Part shown: positions 43,773-44,529 of the stretch, one piece after another | How positions within the stretch are numbered: the first letter of the stretch is position 1 | Layout: each line of letters opens with the position of its first letter | Source: a bacterium | Lineage (GTDB): Bacteria > Desulfobacterota > Desulfocorpusculales > Desulfocorpusculum | Length of the DNA stretch: 44,529 bases | NCBI GenBank assembly: GCA_037481695.1 | Contig: JBBFLE010000022.1 | Span: 1 to 44,529 of the forward strand | Direction: 5' to 3' | Notes under the pieces: generated by a model | Database searches by the model: none | What the model saw: the letters and a program-made list of their open reading frames with translations, nothing else | What the model was told of the DNA's origin: nothing | Made by a program: the position numbers and the translations under genes

Positions 43773-44459
43773 TCAGAAATTCTCCAGGATCTCCTTTACC
43801 TTCCTGGCTAGTGCATCAGGGGCAAAAGGCTTGGACAGGAAATGGGCGTTATCCTCCATGGGGCCCAGGCCTTGCAAGGCTTCCTCGGTATACCCCGAGA
43901 TATAAAGCACTCTTGTGCCAGGCCTTCTGGACCTGACTTTCTTGCTCACTTCCTGGCCGCTCAAGCCTGGCATCACCATGTCCGTGATCAAAAGATGTAT
44001 GGGCCCCTTATGGGTTTCCTCTATCTGGCAGGCCGTGATGCCGTCTTGGGCTTCAAGAACAGTATAGCCTTTGGACCTGAGCACCGAGCAGACAAGCTTC
44101 CTGACCATCTCTTCGTCTTCTGCCACCAGCACGGTCTGGGAACCCGACCAGGTTCCCACCATGGAGCTGCCCCCTGTGGTGCCAAGAAGTTCGGCCCCCT
44201 CGACGGCCGGGAAGTACAAGGTGAAAGCTGCTCCATGGCCCGGTGAGCTCTCCACCTCTATCCAGCCCTCGCTTTGAGTAACTATACCATAAACAGTGGC
44301 CAGCCCGAGCCCGGTCCCCTTCTCCTTGGTGGTAAAAAACGGCTCGAATATCTTCTGTTTTGTCTGTTCATCCATTCCTACACCGGTGTCTGAAAACTTG
44401 AGGGTGACGTATGGGCCTGGTGGAAGAGTCCACTTGCGTGAGCTTAAAAATGCGGCTCC
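43773..44459 (-). pseudogene. Hybrid sensor kinase, only the 3' part intact
   Basis: The C-terminal part of a histidine kinase ([28 protein letters not shown]) joined to a receiver domain (VLVAEDEEM, ITDMVMPG, YISGYT, SKPF). Conserved coding extends upstream of the ATG at 44375 (PPGPYVTLKFSDTGVG), so that ATG is not the real start. A TGA at 44460-44462 in the same frame, with unrelated sequence beyond it, shows that the gene is interrupted. It lies 17 bases upstream of the ferritin-like gene and would have been co-transcribed. Confidence 0.72.
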
Positions 44460-44529
44460 TCACAAGAATTTGTGGGTTAACTGTGGCATAGGGAGCTTGC
44501 CCAAGCCGTGGTAGAGAGCGAGTTTAAAA
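44460..44529 (-). mobile_element. Possible end of another element interrupting the kinase gene
   Basis: The frame reads in from the window edge as ...LYHGLGKLPMPQLTHKFL and stops at the TGA. This is unlike a kinase, and from memory similar tails (LYHxLGxLPxPxxxHxF) end some DDE transposases; this was not checked. Only 70 bases are visible. Confidence 0.33.

Overview
The window reads as a stretch of a Gram-negative bacterial chromosome, most likely of the deltaproteobacterial (Desulfobacterota) type. This is an inference from gene content and protein style: an RpoH-type sigma factor, a minor-pilin/PilY1 set next to an NtrC-type regulator with a -24/-12 promoter, a LUD-domain protein, a PflX-like radical SAM protein, and frequent GTG/TTG starts with moderate-to-high GC. 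No rRNA or tRNA gene was seen. Both ends look mobile-element associated: the left end lies inside an IS256-family transposase, and at the right end a sensor kinase frame is broken by foreign-looking sequence. The window may therefore be a whole contig bounded by repeats.

Region 1 (1-12.3 kb, all +) is a surface-polysaccharide cluster behind the IS. It has four GT4 and three GT2 glycosyltransferases, a zinc-ribbon methyltransferase, a MraY/WecA-type membrane sugar-phosphate transferase that could start a lipid-linked glycan, an FAD oxidoreductase of the UDP-galactopyranose-mutase/protoporphyrinogen-oxidase type, and a fifth GT4 enzyme at its end. No flippase, polymerase or nucleotide-sugar synthesis gene is visible. 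A two-gene AbiEii-type toxin-antitoxin pair follows (12.3-13.3 kb).

Region 2 (13.7-26.1 kb, all +) is a type IV pilus module: prepilin peptidase, an NtrB-like sensor kinase, an intervening coiled-coil PD-(D/E)XK-like protein with 14/21-residue repeats, an NtrC-type sigma-54 activator, then two FimT/GspH-like pilins, PilV-, PilW- and PilX-like minor pilins and the large PilY1. Between the activator and the pilins are a good -24/-12 element and, about 75-115 bp upstream of it, three copies of a 9-bp motif, two of them forming a perfect palindrome. The likely circuit is that the kinase/activator pair switches on the minor-pilin operon. Two terminators close the region.

Region 3 (26.3-38.9 kb, mixed strands) holds household and accessory genes: rpoH and a second RpoD/RpoS-like sigma factor in tandem, a CgeB-like glycosyltransferase, a 62-residue membrane protein, an AMIN/amidase/LysM cell-wall hydrolase, a PflX-like radical SAM protein, a LUD-domain protein, a small periplasmic repeat protein, a monoacylglycerol-lipase-like hydrolase, a DUF2784 membrane protein, an OB-HD (YhaM-like) nuclease, endonuclease V and a small lipoprotein.

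Region 4 (39.0-44.5 kb) is a second glycan block (methyltransferase, two paralogous GT4 enzymes, methyltransferase), followed on the minus strand by an encapsulated-ferritin-like protein and the 3' part of a hybrid sensor kinase.
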